Assembly (NCBI GenBank): GCA_050486105.1
Contig: JBJHCR010000163.1
Location: 1 to 14,257 of the forward strand
From: JAEXNA01 sp050486105
GTDB lineage: Bacteria; Vulcanimicrobiota; Xenobia; Xenobiales; JADMJV01
Length of the DNA stretch: 14,257 bases
Reading direction: 5' to 3'
Shown here: one piece after another, positions 13,582-14,257 of the stretch
How positions within the stretch are numbered: the stretch's first letter is position 1
How the letters are laid out: each line of letters starts with the position of its first letter
Notes under the pieces: model-generated
What the model was told of the DNA's origin: nothing
The model's input: the letters and a program-made list of their open reading frames with translations, nothing else
Databases searched by the model: none
Program-made: the position numbers and the translations under genes

Positions 13582-14247
13582 ATGAGAACAATCGAGAAAA
13601 AGAGTCCGGTTTCAAGCAGGATCCTTCGGGAGCCCAAGAGGAGTGAGTCGACTTCAAACGCGCATCTTCTGAGGAGGCCATCTCATTCTGAGGTGAAGGA
13701 CGATAAGCCTAGGACCTTGATACCTGATCGCCTCGAGCGCTCCTCTGAATCTCGGGGCTCGTCTACAGATCCAAAAGGGATCGCTCCTCTGATGAAGGGT
13801 TTGGAGCAAAATTTCGGTGGGGACACTCGTGGTCCAGACCACCTGCAAACTAGAGGGGGATATGGTTCTGCCGGAAGCGCAGGAAGTTCAGGTACCTCCC
13901 CTTCGGACCCTGAGCAAGAGCGAACCGATGAAGCTCTCGAAAGTCTCGATCAGCATTTCGATGTATTCGACAATCCGGGCGGTGGAAACACCGATGGGGT
14001 TGTTTCCCTTGATGACCTTAGGGACGTCGCAACGGGCGAGTTTGACCAAGACAAGGCTAGGGAGCGACTGCTCGAAGCTGGAGTCAAAGACACCGATGTT
14101 GACAAAGTTCTAGAGCGATTGAGCGAGGATGCAGGGCACCTCTTGGAGCAAGAGGATCTGCTTTCGGAGCTAGTCATGGCTAACGACACTGGTGAGAGGG
14201 AAGAACCAAAAATTTCGCTCTCAGAAATGACCTCGAATCACATCTAG
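13582..14247 (+). CDS. Acidic low-complexity protein with EF-hand-like loop
   Basis: A 221-residue protein that I cannot name. Residues 1-60 are basic and serine/arginine-rich with no hydrophobic signal peptide. Residues 90-115 are Gly/Ser-rich and probably disordered. Residues ~115-200 are acidic and helical. Within them, L-D-Q-H-F-D-V-F-D130-N-P-G-G-G-N-T-D138-G139-V-V-S-L-D144-D145-L has the helix-loop-helix pattern of a calcium-binding EF-hand, with a loop longer than the canonical 12 residues. Similar 'HFD..D....DG.IS..DL' segments occur in secreted or type III-translocated proteins such as HrpF/NolX relatives, and in other bacterial surface proteins. With one loop only, the match is suggestive, not diagnostic. 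The start is supported by AAGG seven bases upstream. No operon partner is visible before the window ends ten bases after the stop. Confidence 0.7.
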   Translation: MRTIEKKSPVSSRILREPKRSESTSNAHLLRRPSHSEVKDDKPRTLIPDRLERSSESRGSSTDPKGIAPLMKGLEQNFGGDTRGPDHLQTRGGYGSAGSAGSSGTSPSDPEQERTDEALESLDQHFDVFDNPGGGNTDGVVSLDDLRDVATGEFDQDKARERLLEAGVKDTDVDKVLERLSEDAGHLLEQEDLLSELVMANDTGEREEPKISLSEMTSNHI

Positions 14248-14257
14248 CTAGATAGTG

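Noticed and set aside
1..14257. tRNA genes, CRISPR array, insertion sequence or prophage attachment site
   Set aside because: No cloverleaf-like sequence, no regularly spaced direct repeats, no transposase and no paired terminal repeats were seen on either strand.

Overview
This is a bacterial window, GC-rich overall and mosaic in composition. The large ATPase gene and its upstream neighbour are clearly richer in G and C than the HNH gene at the left end or the AlkD-like gene. Genes are short-spaced, GTG and probable TTG starts occur, and several intergenic stretches hold gene relics. I cannot name the species. A bacterial cereblon-like (CULT) protein, a free-standing ClpX-type zinc finger and an EF-hand-like acidic protein suggest an environmental bacterium with a large accessory genome. 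No tRNA, rRNA, CRISPR array or transposase was seen.

Left end (1-2102): a truncated 3' fragment of an unidentified, possibly ATPase-like gene overlaps an HNH endonuclease gene by ATGA. The HNH protein is of the kind found with PtuA-type ATPases and retrons. After a hairpin come a small protein ending in a ClpX-type C4 zinc finger (+) and, converging on it with a 10-base gap, a CULT-domain protein (-) that keeps the tryptophan cage and zinc cysteines of cereblon.

Centre (2191-8956): a tight three-gene run. It holds a helical-repeat (TPR-like) protein, then after 5 bases a 1662-residue protein joining an N-terminal BrxC/PglY-like P-loop ATPase to a C-terminal PglZ-like phosphatase-fold domain, and then, overlapping by GTGA, an AlkD-type DNA glycosylase. 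BREX and Pgl phage-defence systems encode the ATPase and PglZ as separate proteins, next to a methyltransferase and other genes. Here the two are fused and no methyltransferase, helicase or Lon-like gene is visible. This TPR / ATPase-PglZ / AlkD run is the best candidate for an undescribed system. A 67-base relic of the PglZ C-terminus at 13370-13436 shows that a second copy once existed close by.

Right half (8957-14257): a frameshifted ParD-antitoxin relic (-) lies in front of an ADP-ribosylglycohydrolase gene. That gene is split by a run of nine G exactly at its last metal-binding motif, and its second half carries ankyrin-like repeats and a further domain. An arginase/agmatinase-family ureohydrolase follows, with a classic Shine-Dalgarno site. 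After an intergenic region of small hairpins comes a convergent DJ-1/PfpI (isonitrile-hydratase-like) gene. The window ends with the PglZ relic, a strong hairpin, and a gene for a low-complexity protein with an EF-hand-like loop. The ADP-ribosylglycohydrolase gene and this last gene share the same 10-mer at the same distance from their ATG.
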